A stretch of DNA of 64,000 bases from Eutreptiella sp. 'Long Island Sound 2002' (Eukaryota; Euglenozoa; Euglenophyceae; Eutreptiales; Eutreptiaceae). The stretch lies in contig OZ038388.1 of the NCBI GenBank assembly GCA_964036045.1, positions 6,960,058-7,024,057 of the forward strand, in the 5' to 3' direction. Made by a program: the position numbers and the translations under genes. Below are positions 1 to 10,900 of this stretch, piece after piece (the first letter of the stretch is position 1; every line of letters starts with the position of its first letter). Under the pieces are notes generated by a model. The model searched no databases, had not been told where the DNA came from, and saw only the letters and a list, made by a program, of their open reading frames with translations.

Positions 1-903
1 AATCAGGAGACCATCCCATGTTGGTATGTTGGTGCCAACACTGGTGGGCCCCGGCAGCTGCTACTTTGGGCTGTATGGATGCTGCACAGGGCAAACAGCA
101 TAGCCGACTATGGGTGAGCTAGCATCCAGTGCAATCCAACAACGACGACAACAGCCACGACAAACACAACAGCACAACAGCAGCAACAACAACACCACCA
201 TCAACAATAACAACAACACAACAACATTCGCAACCAATTCGGTTCTCGGTCTGGCTCGGGATATGGATGGCATGGAATAGGGTGTGCAGCAGTGTGGCAG
301 TGTCGTGTGGGGGTTGCGATCGTGTGCCGGGACAGTGAGCCGGAGGTGCGGGGATCCGCTGGGGCTGTGGGAGCACAGCGGGGGTGGCCTGATGGTGTGC
401 TGCCACTGTGGTGCTGTGGTGCTGTGGTATGGTGGTGTGCTGACACGACTCTTCTTGTGTGGGGACGCCTGGTTGTGGTATGGGGGTGCGGTGGGGTGGG
501 GATTGGCGTCCACGGTCTCCAATATTGCGGTGTCCACAATTGGCTATGAACCCGTGGACAGGTCCATGGTCAGGGGTCCACGACATTTGCGCTGTGATTT
601 TTGCAGTTCACGGACACGCGGACAGAGAGGGGACGGCCGCCAAGGGGGACCAACCACCCCCACCCCCGTCTTATTGACATCACTGTTGCCTGCGGCTTCA
701 GTTCCTTTCCCGTAGCATCTTGCGGCCATGTGCAGAACAGTGCCCCCCAAGCCTTCAAACCAGAAGTCGTGGGTCTACCGAGTGACAGGGCCCGCACGGC
801 CTCCATCGGACGGTTGGTGTTGTGGTCTTGTGGGGCAGGCGGGGCACAGCTCCTGCAGATGTATGGCGCCCCTCTTCAGCACGGACAGACCATGGGCATG
901 TTC
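1..903. other. Non-coding stretch, no gene recognised
   Basis: No open frame on either strand resembles a protein family. The stretch contains a CAA/CAG-rich tract near 130-235 and GC-rich unique sequence. If the oxygenase exon at 1366-2160 continues leftwards, this is probably intron. I searched the minus strand for the expected HxD catalytic exon and did not find it. Confidence 0.5.
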
Positions 904-972
904 ACAGGTAGCCAACCCACCCCCACCCCCACCCCCACCCCCACCCCCACCCCCACCCCCACCCCCACCCCA
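904..972. repeat. (CCCCCA)n hexanucleotide microsatellite
   Basis: About eleven perfect copies of CCCCCA, followed at 1068-1099 by a decayed C/A-rich tract. It produces Gly-Val and Pro-Thr pseudo-ORFs in several frames. It is internal and short, so it is not a telomere. Confidence 0.95.
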
Positions 973-1365
973 GCCGCATGGCGGGCCGATCTGCAGAGTT
1001 GTCGCGGACGCCATCGTGCCCCCCCGAGCGTCCTGTGTGCCTTAAGATCGGCCACCAAATCCAAATCCAAAATCCCCCACCCCCCACCCCCACCCCGAGG
1101 CCTGGCGCGATTGTTGTTGACCAGACAATGCCAAGAGGGGCGGTTGGCGGCAACGGGCCTGTCTTCGGCCGGAAAGGGCCGGACGATGGTGCGGTCCGGG
1201 GCCCCGGCAACGCGGCATTGAAGGCCTTCCGTCTGCGGGAAAGTGGCGGTTTGCACGGGCCTTCCGCGCCATTCCACCGGTACGCGTCCCCCAACTCGGC
1301 TCCAGAGCCCCCCCCGGCCCTGAGAGCGGGGCACTGGCACATAGCCCCGGCCTCCCTTCGCACAC

Positions 1366-2160
1366 CTGAAGGCCATACACAGGGCCGATGCGGTAGGCCC
1401 GCGAGATCAAAGGGAACACTGCCCGCCGCACGAGGGCGAACAGGGGGTGCAGCTCCGGCACGCGTTGCACGGGGAGGTCCGTCGTGGGGTACGACTCGTG
1501 CCGCTGGGTGCTCCAGCCGCCGTGGCGCCGCGCGTACCGCTCCGCTGCGTCGATGACCCATTGACACGTGGCGGGATTGAAGAGCGGGTGCCGCATGCGG
1601 TACACCGTCAACAGCTCCGACCGCCCGGTCACCGGCTGCACTTTGGCCCCGATGGCGCGGCAGAACTCGCGATACGCGGCCACTTCGGCGGCGGTGCTGA
1701 GGCCCTGGTGGCTCTTGTTCCAGACGGTCGCGTCCGACACCGGCACCGCGATGTCCGCGGGGTGCAGCGCGACGTCCACAACCTCCGGCACCAAATCCGC
1801 ATACCGGACCATTGCATTGGACCCGCTTTGCAGCTGCGCCACCGCGGCGTCGAGCTGCGGAGGGGCGATTCCCGGCAACACCGCGAGGTCTCGGTGGGAC
1901 AGTGCCACGACGGCGATGCCGGCCTGCGCGGCCGCCACCCCCACCTCTAGCGCCCTGAGAAGCCCCAGCCGCGCGTCGCTGTTGGTGGTAACATGTGTTG
2001 CACTGGTCACATGCGCAACGTCAGGCTGCTTAAGGCGGTGGGGCACTACGGCGTCGGGTCGTAGTAAGACGAGAACTTGCGGAGGAGGTGCGGACCTCCG
2101 CGATCGACAGCATGTGAACATGCAAATAGACAAAACCCCCTTAGGCAGTGCAGGCACCAT
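1366..2160 (-). CDS. Probable 2OG-Fe(II) oxygenase (prolyl-4-hydroxylase-like), N-terminal exon, partial
   Basis: A 265-codon open exon on the minus strand. Its end reads TYxxTTDLPVQRVPELHPLF followed by a Phe-Pro-Leu-hydrophobic helix, the arrangement that precedes the double-stranded beta-helix core in algal 2OG-Fe(II) oxygenases. That match is from memory of the family, not a search. The frame stops making sense after CTTCAG at 1366, where a GT donor (CAG|GTGTGC) begins, so I end the exon there in phase 0. The HxD...H iron site and the 2OG-binding Arg should lie in later exons, which are not in the window. The start at 2160 is only the first ATG; the Cys/Arg-rich first 25 residues may be intron read-through. 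If the family is right, the enzyme hydroxylates a protein or small molecule using Fe(II), O2 and 2-oxoglutarate. Confidence 0.5.
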
Positions 2161-2330
2161 GTGTTTCGAAGCTGTGGGCCTGTGTAGCAGTCGGGGTACA
2201 GGTGTGGGGCGTTAGTCAGTCATTGTAGGCTCAAGATGTGAGGCAGTGAGGAGGCAATGTGTGTGAAGCGGTGTGGAAACCATGTGTGGAAGGCAGAGCG
2301 GACAGTATGTGGGAACGATGAGTGGCGTAG

Positions 2331-2453
2331 AGTGTGTGTGTGTGTGTGTGTGCGCACGCGCGTGTGTGTGTGTGTATGTGTGTGCGCGCGCGTGTGCGTG
2401 TGTGTGTGTAGGTGTGCGTGTGTGTGTAGGTGTGTGTGTGTGTGTGTGTGCGT
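2331..2453. repeat. (GT)n compound microsatellite
   Basis: GT/GC-interrupted dinucleotide tract. It generates long Cys-Val and His-Thr pseudo-ORFs on both strands, which are not genes. Confidence 0.97.
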
Positions 2454-2526
2454 GACGCCCAATGAATTCAACCAAACAATAGTGTTCGCTATGATACATC
2501 ACCACTCTACAGCTCTGTTCACACTG

Positions 2527-2532
2527 CAGTGT

Positions 2533-2565
<33 letters not shown>

Positions 2566-2645
2566 AGTGAGTGTGTGTGTGTGTGTATGTGTGTGTGTGT
2601 GTGTGTGTGTGTTTGTGTGTCTGTGTGTGTGTGTGTGTGTGTGTG
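2527..2645. repeat. (GT)n microsatellite, second tract
   Basis: A second GT tract separated from the first by about 75 bp of unique sequence. Confidence 0.97.
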
Positions 2646-2918
2646 CCAATGTATGTGTGCAATGTGCGATGTGTGTGAGCTGGGGTGGCTGCAATTTATG
2701 AAGTGCAAGGGGAGGCACAAGTGTGTGAGGCAGTGTATGTACCATGTGGATGACGCAGTGCGGGTCCAATGCGTGTGAGCCAGCCCCCCCATGAGCAGCG
2801 GATATTGCATCATGAAGCCAGAAACAGTGGTGAAGGGTGGTGAATGGTGGTGGCCAACCCCGCCTCAACCCTGGATCAGTCGGGCTGCTGCTACGTCAAA
2901 CCCCTGACGATGACAGGA

Positions 2919-2990
2919 GCAGCAACAACAACAACAATAGCGGCGACGACGATGACAACAACAACAACAACGACAGCAGCAGCAGCGGCG

Positions 2991-3048
<58 letters not shown>

Positions 3049-3050
3049 GA
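2919..3050. repeat. (AAC)n trinucleotide microsatellite
   Basis: AAC/GAC/AGC trinucleotides ending in about 18 pure AAC units. Poly-Asn, poly-Thr and poly-Leu frames across it are artefacts. Confidence 0.97.
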
Positions 3051-5770
3051 GCCACAACAAACCACTTTCAGTCGGGTGGCTGCCGCGCCAACCGTCCAAA
3101 CACCGGCCACCACTTGTACTCCAATTCGCAGTGACAAAGCACAGACGTGGTATCGGTTGTGGAAAGGGGACTACAACACATCCAACATGCCACTATTAGA
3201 GATGGACAATAGGACACAAGTACCCCTATCCACTCTCGGCGCAGTGTACCTTCAACAGCGTCATTGTGTGTAAGAGGTCCAGTGGGGCGATACGGCCACG
3301 AGCAATCTTCTCAGCCAGGACGCAAATACAATGTGATTGTGCCCATGATGTTTAGTGCATTCTTTGACGAGTTTTTTGTGGGCGCGTGCTCACGACCTTG
3401 TGGGTGAGGCAGTGTGAGCCGGATACGTGAGGGAGGCATCGTGGCAACATGTGTATGGGGCAGTGTGGAGTTGTGATTGCAGCATTGCGGGCACAATGTT
3501 TCAAGCCACTTGAGTCCAATTTTTGCGAGCCTCTTTAGAAACAAATCGCTGATGCGTAAGGGGCTAGCTATGTGTGTGAAGGAGTATGAACAGTAGCAGA
3601 GGGAAACCAGCACTGGCCAACATAGAATATTTGGGGAAGGCCCACCGATGGCCTACTACTACCTCAATCCTCAATCGCTCAGTGTCACCTAGCAAATTTC
3701 ATGACATGGCTTCGTGGAAACTTTAACGGAGGAGCAAAATTCCAATGACGACAGAGTCGTCTTTGAAGGCGAATGTGACGTTTCCGTCGTCAACGATGCA
3801 GCCCAACAAGCACTCATACATAGCACCAAAAGGAACACTGGTTTTTGTATCATCTCCGTCACCACGGCCAACGGGTTGAGGACCACACTGAAACCATAAT
3901 GAGCCACATTGTGTGTGAGCATTTGGTATTTTTGGCTATTACCAAAGCCTATCTACTTGGCCTAAAACCACCACACCATGGAGCCATGAGGCCATACCTG
4001 CGGTTGGCTGCGGTGACAGTTTTGGGCATTTCTGACACCACAACCCCTGGTTGAGCCCCACATGACCTCACTTGAGGAGGTCACCATACCTAGCCCAGGG
4101 TGACTTAAGAGCCCAAGTAAAGTTGGTTGGACCCACATGGGTCCTGAGTACGTGAGCCATTGGGGATCCAAGGTTGGGTCCGGTTTGGCTGGCAGAAAGA
4201 GCTTTATCTGTGTAGGCCTTTTTGCCGCCCCGGGGCCATTGGATGACTGCAGTGTGCCAAACGCACTGGAGCCCAAGCTGAGCTAGGTTGTGTGGGGCCA
4301 TCATGTGGTCCCTAGTCCACCCCCCTGAGGCTTGTTGAGTTTGGGTCTTTTCAGTGTTGTATGCGCTATAGGCCACTTTTGACTTTTTGGACCTCTTTTG
4401 AGATCTTTGATTTCAAAAAATACTATAACCCCGCCGCCCCCCTTGGGTGGTTGGTCCCTACCGCGTAGAGATCAGGGAGTCTAAGGGTGATACATTGGGA
4501 GGGCAATCATATGATAATACTCCTTTAGGGCTCATGGGAACTTCATTTCAACTTCTCTCTGCAAGCGGCAGTGACAGTGAGCCTACTGCAAAAAAGACCA
4601 AGCAGTGTGTCCACAGTGCAGGTGCAGATGTTGTGGCACCCTCGGGTACAAGCACTGTGCCCCAGCTTTGGCTCGAGCAGGGCCATGCCTTGCGGATCAT
4701 TGATGAATTGAAGAAGCGCCGGCGGGGTGGTGACGCGCCAAGGTGGCTGACTTTCGACACGAGCTGATTTCGCACGGCGTCCTGAGAATTGGGCGGGAAA
4801 TTTTACACAAATTTGAAACACGAAATTTCCAACAACGAACATTCCCGTTGCAAACCCCCCCCCCCTGTATGTAGCGGCTCAGCCTAGCTCCCCAGTGGGT
4901 GAGGAGGTGATGTTGCTTAAAGACTGGACAAACGTCATGTCTGCAGTGCTCAAGTGCGCGCATCAGCTGGGTGCAGTGTTCAAGTAGGAGGGTTGGTGTG
5001 GGGGCAGCAGTAGGTGGGACATGGGATGGTGCCTCCAGATAGACCATGAGTGCATGTCGGTGGGCACCGAGTAGGCGGAGGGCCGTGGCTTTTGTTTTCA
5101 TGGAGTACGGCGCATCCAGAGCTGCTTGTAGAGTGCTTTGTGCGCCACCCCCGTATCCAGTGAACAATCCTCAAACAACACGGTCCGAGCGGAAGAGTTC
5201 GTTGGGCAAGGCATTCGGTTGGACATGAGCGGGGGGGGGGGGGGTGACCTGCTTGCGCCCCCTCCCGGAACCAAACTGTGGCCTTTCATAGAAGTTGGGG
5301 GGCCAAAGTGCGCCCTTTCATAGAAATGGGGCGGCCAAACTGCGCCATTGTCCAAGCAATGCCTATGTCCAAGCAACTCCGGGGGTCGAACACTTATGAC
5401 ACACCCTAGAGCTGTGCTCTGGAGCCACGTGGAGTGTGGACTAGAGGATATATAGAGATATATAAACCTACAAGATTTCTTTGTCTTTTGGCTATGCGTG
5501 CTTTAGGGGGGGTGTTTGCCCAGCGCGTGCCCGGCGCGCTACTTTTGTATTAACTATCCCGACATATCAACAGCAACAGTTACCTTGTAAACATGGATCC
5601 AGCGGCTGGTCTCGCCCCCCCCCCCTGTGGGAAGGACCCAGCAGACCCATTCTGCGCCTGGTCCTGAGTGGTCTTGTCCATTCTCACCCCCAAGAGTAAG
5701 GGCTCTTCTCGCCTCACGCCCTCCCGGGCGCCCCCTCCAGGCAGCCCGCGGTCTTTGAAGGAAGGGAGGA
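3051..5770. other. Intergenic, no gene recognised
   Basis: Only short unrelated ORFs. There are homopolymer runs (C at about 4855-4865, G at about 5229-5242) and an imperfect hairpin near 4065-4085. The frame at 4528-4767 ends in a charged, protein-like stretch (LRIIDELKKRRRGGDAPRW) that could be a transposon remnant, but I cannot name it. Confidence 0.5.
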
Positions 5771-5782
5771 CCACCTGCTGCT

Positions 5783-5925
5783 GGGTTACCATCCAGGTCC
5801 CTAGCCGCTAGCCGCTAGCGCCCCACCGCTGACGTAGCCAGGGAAGCGGGAACCACCCATGGCTAGGTACCGGTCCCAGCTCCGGCAGCCGGGGATGGGA
5901 GGACAACCTTGCGCTGGGTTACCGT
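5783..5925. repeat. Direct repeat of GCTGGGTTACC flanking a ~120-bp GC-rich unit
   Basis: TGCTGGGTTACCAT near 5783 and GCGCTGGGTTACCGT near 5912 bracket a segment that includes a triplicated CGCTAGC motif. Together with the tRNA-like sequence just downstream it looks like part of a composite SINE. Confidence 0.45.
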
Positions 5926-5999
5926 ACAGAAAAATATGAGAAAAAGTAAAACACAGGCAGCAAATGTCGCAGGAGCAACTCACCGCAGCCTCGCCAGAC

Positions 6000-6135
6000 A
6001 GCTTCTCAGGATTCGAACCTGGGTCTTCCACTCCTCTGGCCTCAAGGCATCGGCCTGGACCTGCAGCGTCGGCGGGGATCAAGCCCAGGTCCCCGTTGTG
6101 CAGCACAAGCGCTCAGACCACTCAGGTACATCAAC
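6000..6135 (-). mobile_element. tRNA-derived SINE-like module
   Basis: On the minus strand an A-box-like AGTGGTCTGAGCGC is followed by GCTTGATCCCC and then by a B-box-like CAGGTTCGAATCC. The spacing suggests two tRNA-like halves in series. No closed acceptor stem is present, so this is not a working tRNA. Confidence 0.5.
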
Positions 6136-7254
6136 TCCCCGACAATCCAGGGCCCGCCAGGAGACTATAGAGGAAGCCCCTGCAGCCCCGTACCCCCTGG
6201 GGGCCTTCCGTCTGGCCTCCGTCGCAACCAGAGGCCTTCTCTCCTCTGCTGCGGCCCCGGCTCGGGTCCCGCTGCACCCTGTCAGTCACCTTATCAGTGG
6301 CTACACCAAGCCCATAAGCCTCGAAAGCAACAAACCTCATTCAAAAACAGAACAGTGGTACAAAGTGATTGAACAGGAGGACGCTCAGTCACATTTGCGG
6401 AGGTACACACCAAAAACACCAATAGTGAACACTCCAAAGCTCGACCAGAAATCAACTACCTGCAATCCATCCCACATTAATCTAAATAGTGCACAGGGTG
6501 AATCAACAGTTAAAAGACATGTTCCCAGCTCCTCGCCTTTCAATCTGCTAAAATTTTCGAGAAATTCACAAAAGTCCAGAATACGCGCGTGAGTCTCGCA
6601 TATGAAGCCAGCCTGGTACCAAATGTTCTCCAGCAAGCACTACCTGCAGGACGACTCTCTGCTTTGATATTGGGAGTCCTTGCCTCTCGATCCAGCGTCT
6701 TGGCTAACTTATCATCAACGTGCTGTCTGACCAAACCAATGCACCGCGAGTGCTCAGTTCCATGATGCCTCCCAGCCAGACGAAATTAATGCTGCACAGC
6801 AGAGCCCGACGGGCCGACCCTCACTGACCGGAGGCCCAGTGGTAACCCTGAGACAAACAGCATGCACACAAATGAAGCAGGTTGAAGTCTGGCGTTGCGA
6901 GAATCCTGTCTTTTACATGTGGCTGAAGCCTGATGCCATATATAATACACAGACATATATGCTCCTTTTTAGGGTTTTAAACATGACAGTTGGAACTTCG
7001 ATTGACTGGAGTGGCTCAGGGACTAGCACTCCCTTTGCACCACTGTACTGCACCACAGTCTCAAAATGTCACAAAAATGCAGCATTTGAAAATTGCTGAC
7101 CCCCCCCCCCCCCCCGAAAAAAAAGTGGCACACTCAAGCTCTGTTTCAGATACAACCAAAATTCTGCATTTTGTATCTTGGTGTTGGCTGGGGGAAAGAG
7201 TGGAAAAGGGAGAGTGCTGACAAATAAGCGAGCATCCTATCTGTGGGCAGCCCC
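6136..7254. other. Intergenic, nothing recognised
   Basis: AT-neutral sequence with short ORFs only; a C run follows at about 7100-7115. Confidence 0.5.
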
Positions 7255-7261
7255 ACAGCCT

Positions 7262-7350
7262 ATGTACCACTGCGGTACCCTGGTTTTGAACTCACTAATT
7301 TGTGACCACAGGTCCCAGTGCATAGCCCAATCGCACTAAGTTGGGGATGC
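7262..7350 (-). mobile_element. tRNA-derived SINE-like module
   Basis: The minus strand reads an A-box-like TTAGTGCGATTGGGC, then about 40 bases later a degenerate B-box GAGTTCAAAACC, the layout of a tRNA-derived SINE head. No acceptor stem. Confidence 0.45.
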
Positions 7351-7966
7351 TGGGTACAGTTGGCAGTGAGTCTGCACATGTACAGCGGCACTAGCCCTCA
7401 TCTGCAACGCCCCACTGCACACTCAATGACACTCCCATTGAAGCAGGCCTTCGCGGCGAATGCCTAGACATGACACGTCTCCCAGGGCCTCAATTCTGTG
7501 GGGAGGCGGCCCACTGAAAACTGCGGACTGCCTCCGGCTGTGCAGCGTGCATGTCCCCTGCAGCCGTGGGCCTAGTGGGAGGCTCCGAGAGCGAAGTACG
7601 CCTTCGGAAATTCACGGATCTTGGGCCAGGGCCGGTGCAAATGCAGCAGAAAGACACTCCCTTACGCCTGACGCTCTAGACACCAATCGTCGTGGGCCTT
7701 CGTTGATTAGTCGAGCACCGTCGGTTGACCACCAACGGCGATCTGCCGTGGACCCAATATGCAAGACACGAGGGTGTACGCCGGAGGGTGCCGTACCCTC
7801 TGGCAGCGGGTGCCCAGCCAGACATCTTTTTGATACTCAACAAAATCAAACCGAGCCCACAGACGGACAGTGGCCCATGGCCGTGGGACGGTCTGATTCG
7901 GGGGGCAAGTGGCCCAATGGCGCCACATGGCCCAGAACGCCAAAGGGTGCGGCGAGGGCATATGTC

Positions 7967-10900
7967 TTAGGCATTGAGCCCCACGAGGCCGGCACTCAAC
8001 ACCCACAATTTCGCGGCCTTTGCGTCGTCCTGGGACTCAATGCTCGTGTCCGTGATCTCAAACTTATGCCCGCCAAAGCCGTTCAAGCCGTTGTTCAGAT
8101 ACACGCCGCCGGGCAGGTCCGCCTCCGTGGCATACGTCAGGCAGTCCCCCCCGCCACTCACAGTCTCGGCCACGCGGAAAATGTCGTTCGTTGCAAAGTC
8201 AAACAGCGCAGTGAAGAACGCAGGCTGATGCCGGAAGAACCCAGTTCGCGTGATCAGCCCCGGCCCAAACGACACTACGCGGACTGGAGAGCCCTCGGCT
8301 GTGAGACGGCGCTGCAGCTCTCGGGCGAAGAGGATGTTGCAGAGCTTGGAATCCTTGTAAGCCTGCGAGTGTGGGGAACGGTACAGGCATGTGGAGCATT
8401 AGGGAATGGGGGTAGGGGACACCAGCAAAATATGGAACCATGTGGGCACCATGCCAAAAAAAAGTATGTAGGAACAGTGTAGTGACAGCAATGACAACAA
8501 ACACGCATATGAACGAAATCCGTATCAGGGCAAAGAAAATAATAATGTTGTATCCAGAGCCCAAACATGTTTTTGATATGTGTTCAGGGAAAGGCAGATG
8601 CACAGGTTCTCTCAATGCAGCAGGTGCAGCAAGTTTGTGACCAGCAGGAAAAAAACGAATCCAAGAAAAAGAAACATGTGATCCATACAGCTACTCAATA
8701 CCCCTTGCAGAGAGCTCCATGCTGTCCTTGCCAAAGAAATTTTGGTGGCCAAAAAGGTGGGTAAATGGGGGGGAAATGTGCTTGGGGGTGTGTGCAGGGG
8801 GAAATGGGCGAAGATGCAGTTGAGTGCATTGAAGGCATGGTCAACAGCACGGCAAACAATTTGTTGTTGTTGTTGTTGTTGTTGATTTGCACACATGTAG
8901 CCAAAGAGCGAAGGCATGGCACTTCTGATGCCCATGCTGCTGGCAACATTGGTAGGCAAACCTTGACATTTGCCTGGTAAATACATACCAATATTTGAGG
9001 CAAGGCAACAATACTACTAGCCTGCCCAAGAAAATTGCTTGCCGTGTGTCAGACATGACAGCCCTTTTGTACAGGCAAATGCCGGCCCCGACACCACTCA
9101 GTTTGTACAGGCAAGCCACCAATATGCCGTCGGGAGTTTTTGTCATATGCCCGGCCAATATGGTCCCGCCCCTCCTTGGCATGCATCGAAACATGTACAC
9201 TCACATTCCTTGCACGCCCAACAATATTCCCCATTGTATTGACAAAGTGGTCAACACCAGCCGGCACTGGTAGTCGGCTGTTGGATGTCTTGGTATCCAC
9301 ACAGGCGGTTGAATTGTCGGTTGTTGTGCCTTGCCAATGACATTATCCTGGTTTTCTGTAGTTGGTGCCTCTCTTGGTGGTGGTGTTGGTGGTGGGGAGC
9401 TCTGCAGGCGGCTCACCTTACATCTTGCTTATGGTAGTCCATACATTGTTGATAGGATAATTCTATCAATCCCAACACCAATCGGCGATTTCAAAATCCC
9501 CTTGGTTGCATTGTGCTTTGGCTAGTGCCACCGTTTGTGAGAAAACTGATCTTGATACCCCAAACATCTTCGTGTTGCTGAAAGTTTGGCATGAACTGTG
9601 AGACCATCAGAAGATAACAACAAGTTGCAATCAATAAGTCTATGAGGGTTTGGTCTTCCATGGCCTTAATTGGATGCACCGGCAGCATCAGTATCAGCTA
9701 CAAATGGCAGCAACACTGGTGTGGCGCGGGAAAATGCAACTACAGTGGAACCAATGTCCTACACGTGGAAACCCGAATTGAAAACCCTCGTGGAGGCAAA
9801 ACGGTCCAAGACAAATTCTTCTCAAAGTGAAAAAAGACCGATTGGATGCTGATGCAAGTATTTTTCATCTATTTGAGCTCGTCAACATGGTGTTGCAAGT
9901 GCTCTTGGGCCTCATGGGAAGGGCAAGGAGAAAGTATCAAACAGTATGCACGAGGATGGTACTTCCCATTTGGCCAGTGTCCCCATTCCCACACTTTAAC
10001 GTGGAGATGGCTGCTACATGTTGGTTCATGTAAGATGTTTTGATGCATTCGCCCAAAGGCTCAAAAGCGTTCCAGTCCGATGGGATGTGCATTCCAATTT
10101 CGCTGTGGGGAAGATCTACAATCATTTTGGGACAGTGCGGTGACAAAAGCGTAATGTTCGCATGGAAGAAAGAAGAGGGCTGAAACACCGACAAAAAGGA
10201 AAGAGCCACGACAACCTTGACTTCCTGGGAATTTCTGCGGAAATTTTTGTGATATCCGAAGCAGACAAATTGCTTCTGTTATCCACAACATCCCCTCTTC
10301 GGACCCTGAGACCCACCAAAGTGGACAGAATGTTCCTCCTGGGCGCGCATGTCATGTTGGCCTGTGGAGGGGGGGGGGGGGCGTCTTGACAATACAGTTT
10401 CAGCACGCGGGGTATCTTTGTTACGCCACACCGCTCCCCTGTGCATCTCGAACCCGCATGTTCTGCTCTCCCGGCCCCCTTCAGCGCCTCTGCTGCATGC
10501 CCCTTTCTTCGGCATTTCCGCTATGCTTGTGCATGAATGTAATTTATGTCTTTGTTTGTGTTTCCCTGCCACTTGTGGGTACTCACTGGCACACTAATGG
10601 ACCCCTCACGGAGGGCATTGGCTCTGTTGGCGCTTGTCACAGGTCTGTGAGGATTGTCCGAAAACAAAAAGATTCTTCTGCGATCGGAAAATCAAGCAGT
10701 CCATGACGATACCCCGAAACTGTTCCTGGAGGAGCACAGCACCTCCCTCACGGCCAATCCGTCGCTGCCATTGGCCTGCGAACTTTAAGGAGGGATGCCT
10801 TGTGTGGATCCCATGATCAACAAGTGGGTCCAAAGTGGAAATATGCTTGCAGGTGTGGGGCCTTGAATGAAGTGTCTCCTTTGCACACGCTACGTCTGTC

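Noticed and set aside
904-972. (CCCCCA)n as a telomere
   Set aside because: It is about 66 bp, internal, and followed by unique sequence and a gene; nothing marks a chromosome end.
2212-2868. Long His-Thr and Cys-Val frames across the GT tracts
   Set aside because: They are translations of dinucleotide repeats in every frame, with no flanking coding sequence.
7460-8482. 340-codon plus-strand frame
   Set aside because: It lies antisense to the last exon of the LPOR-like gene, whose minus-strand reading is clearly a SDR C-terminus with exact splice phase.
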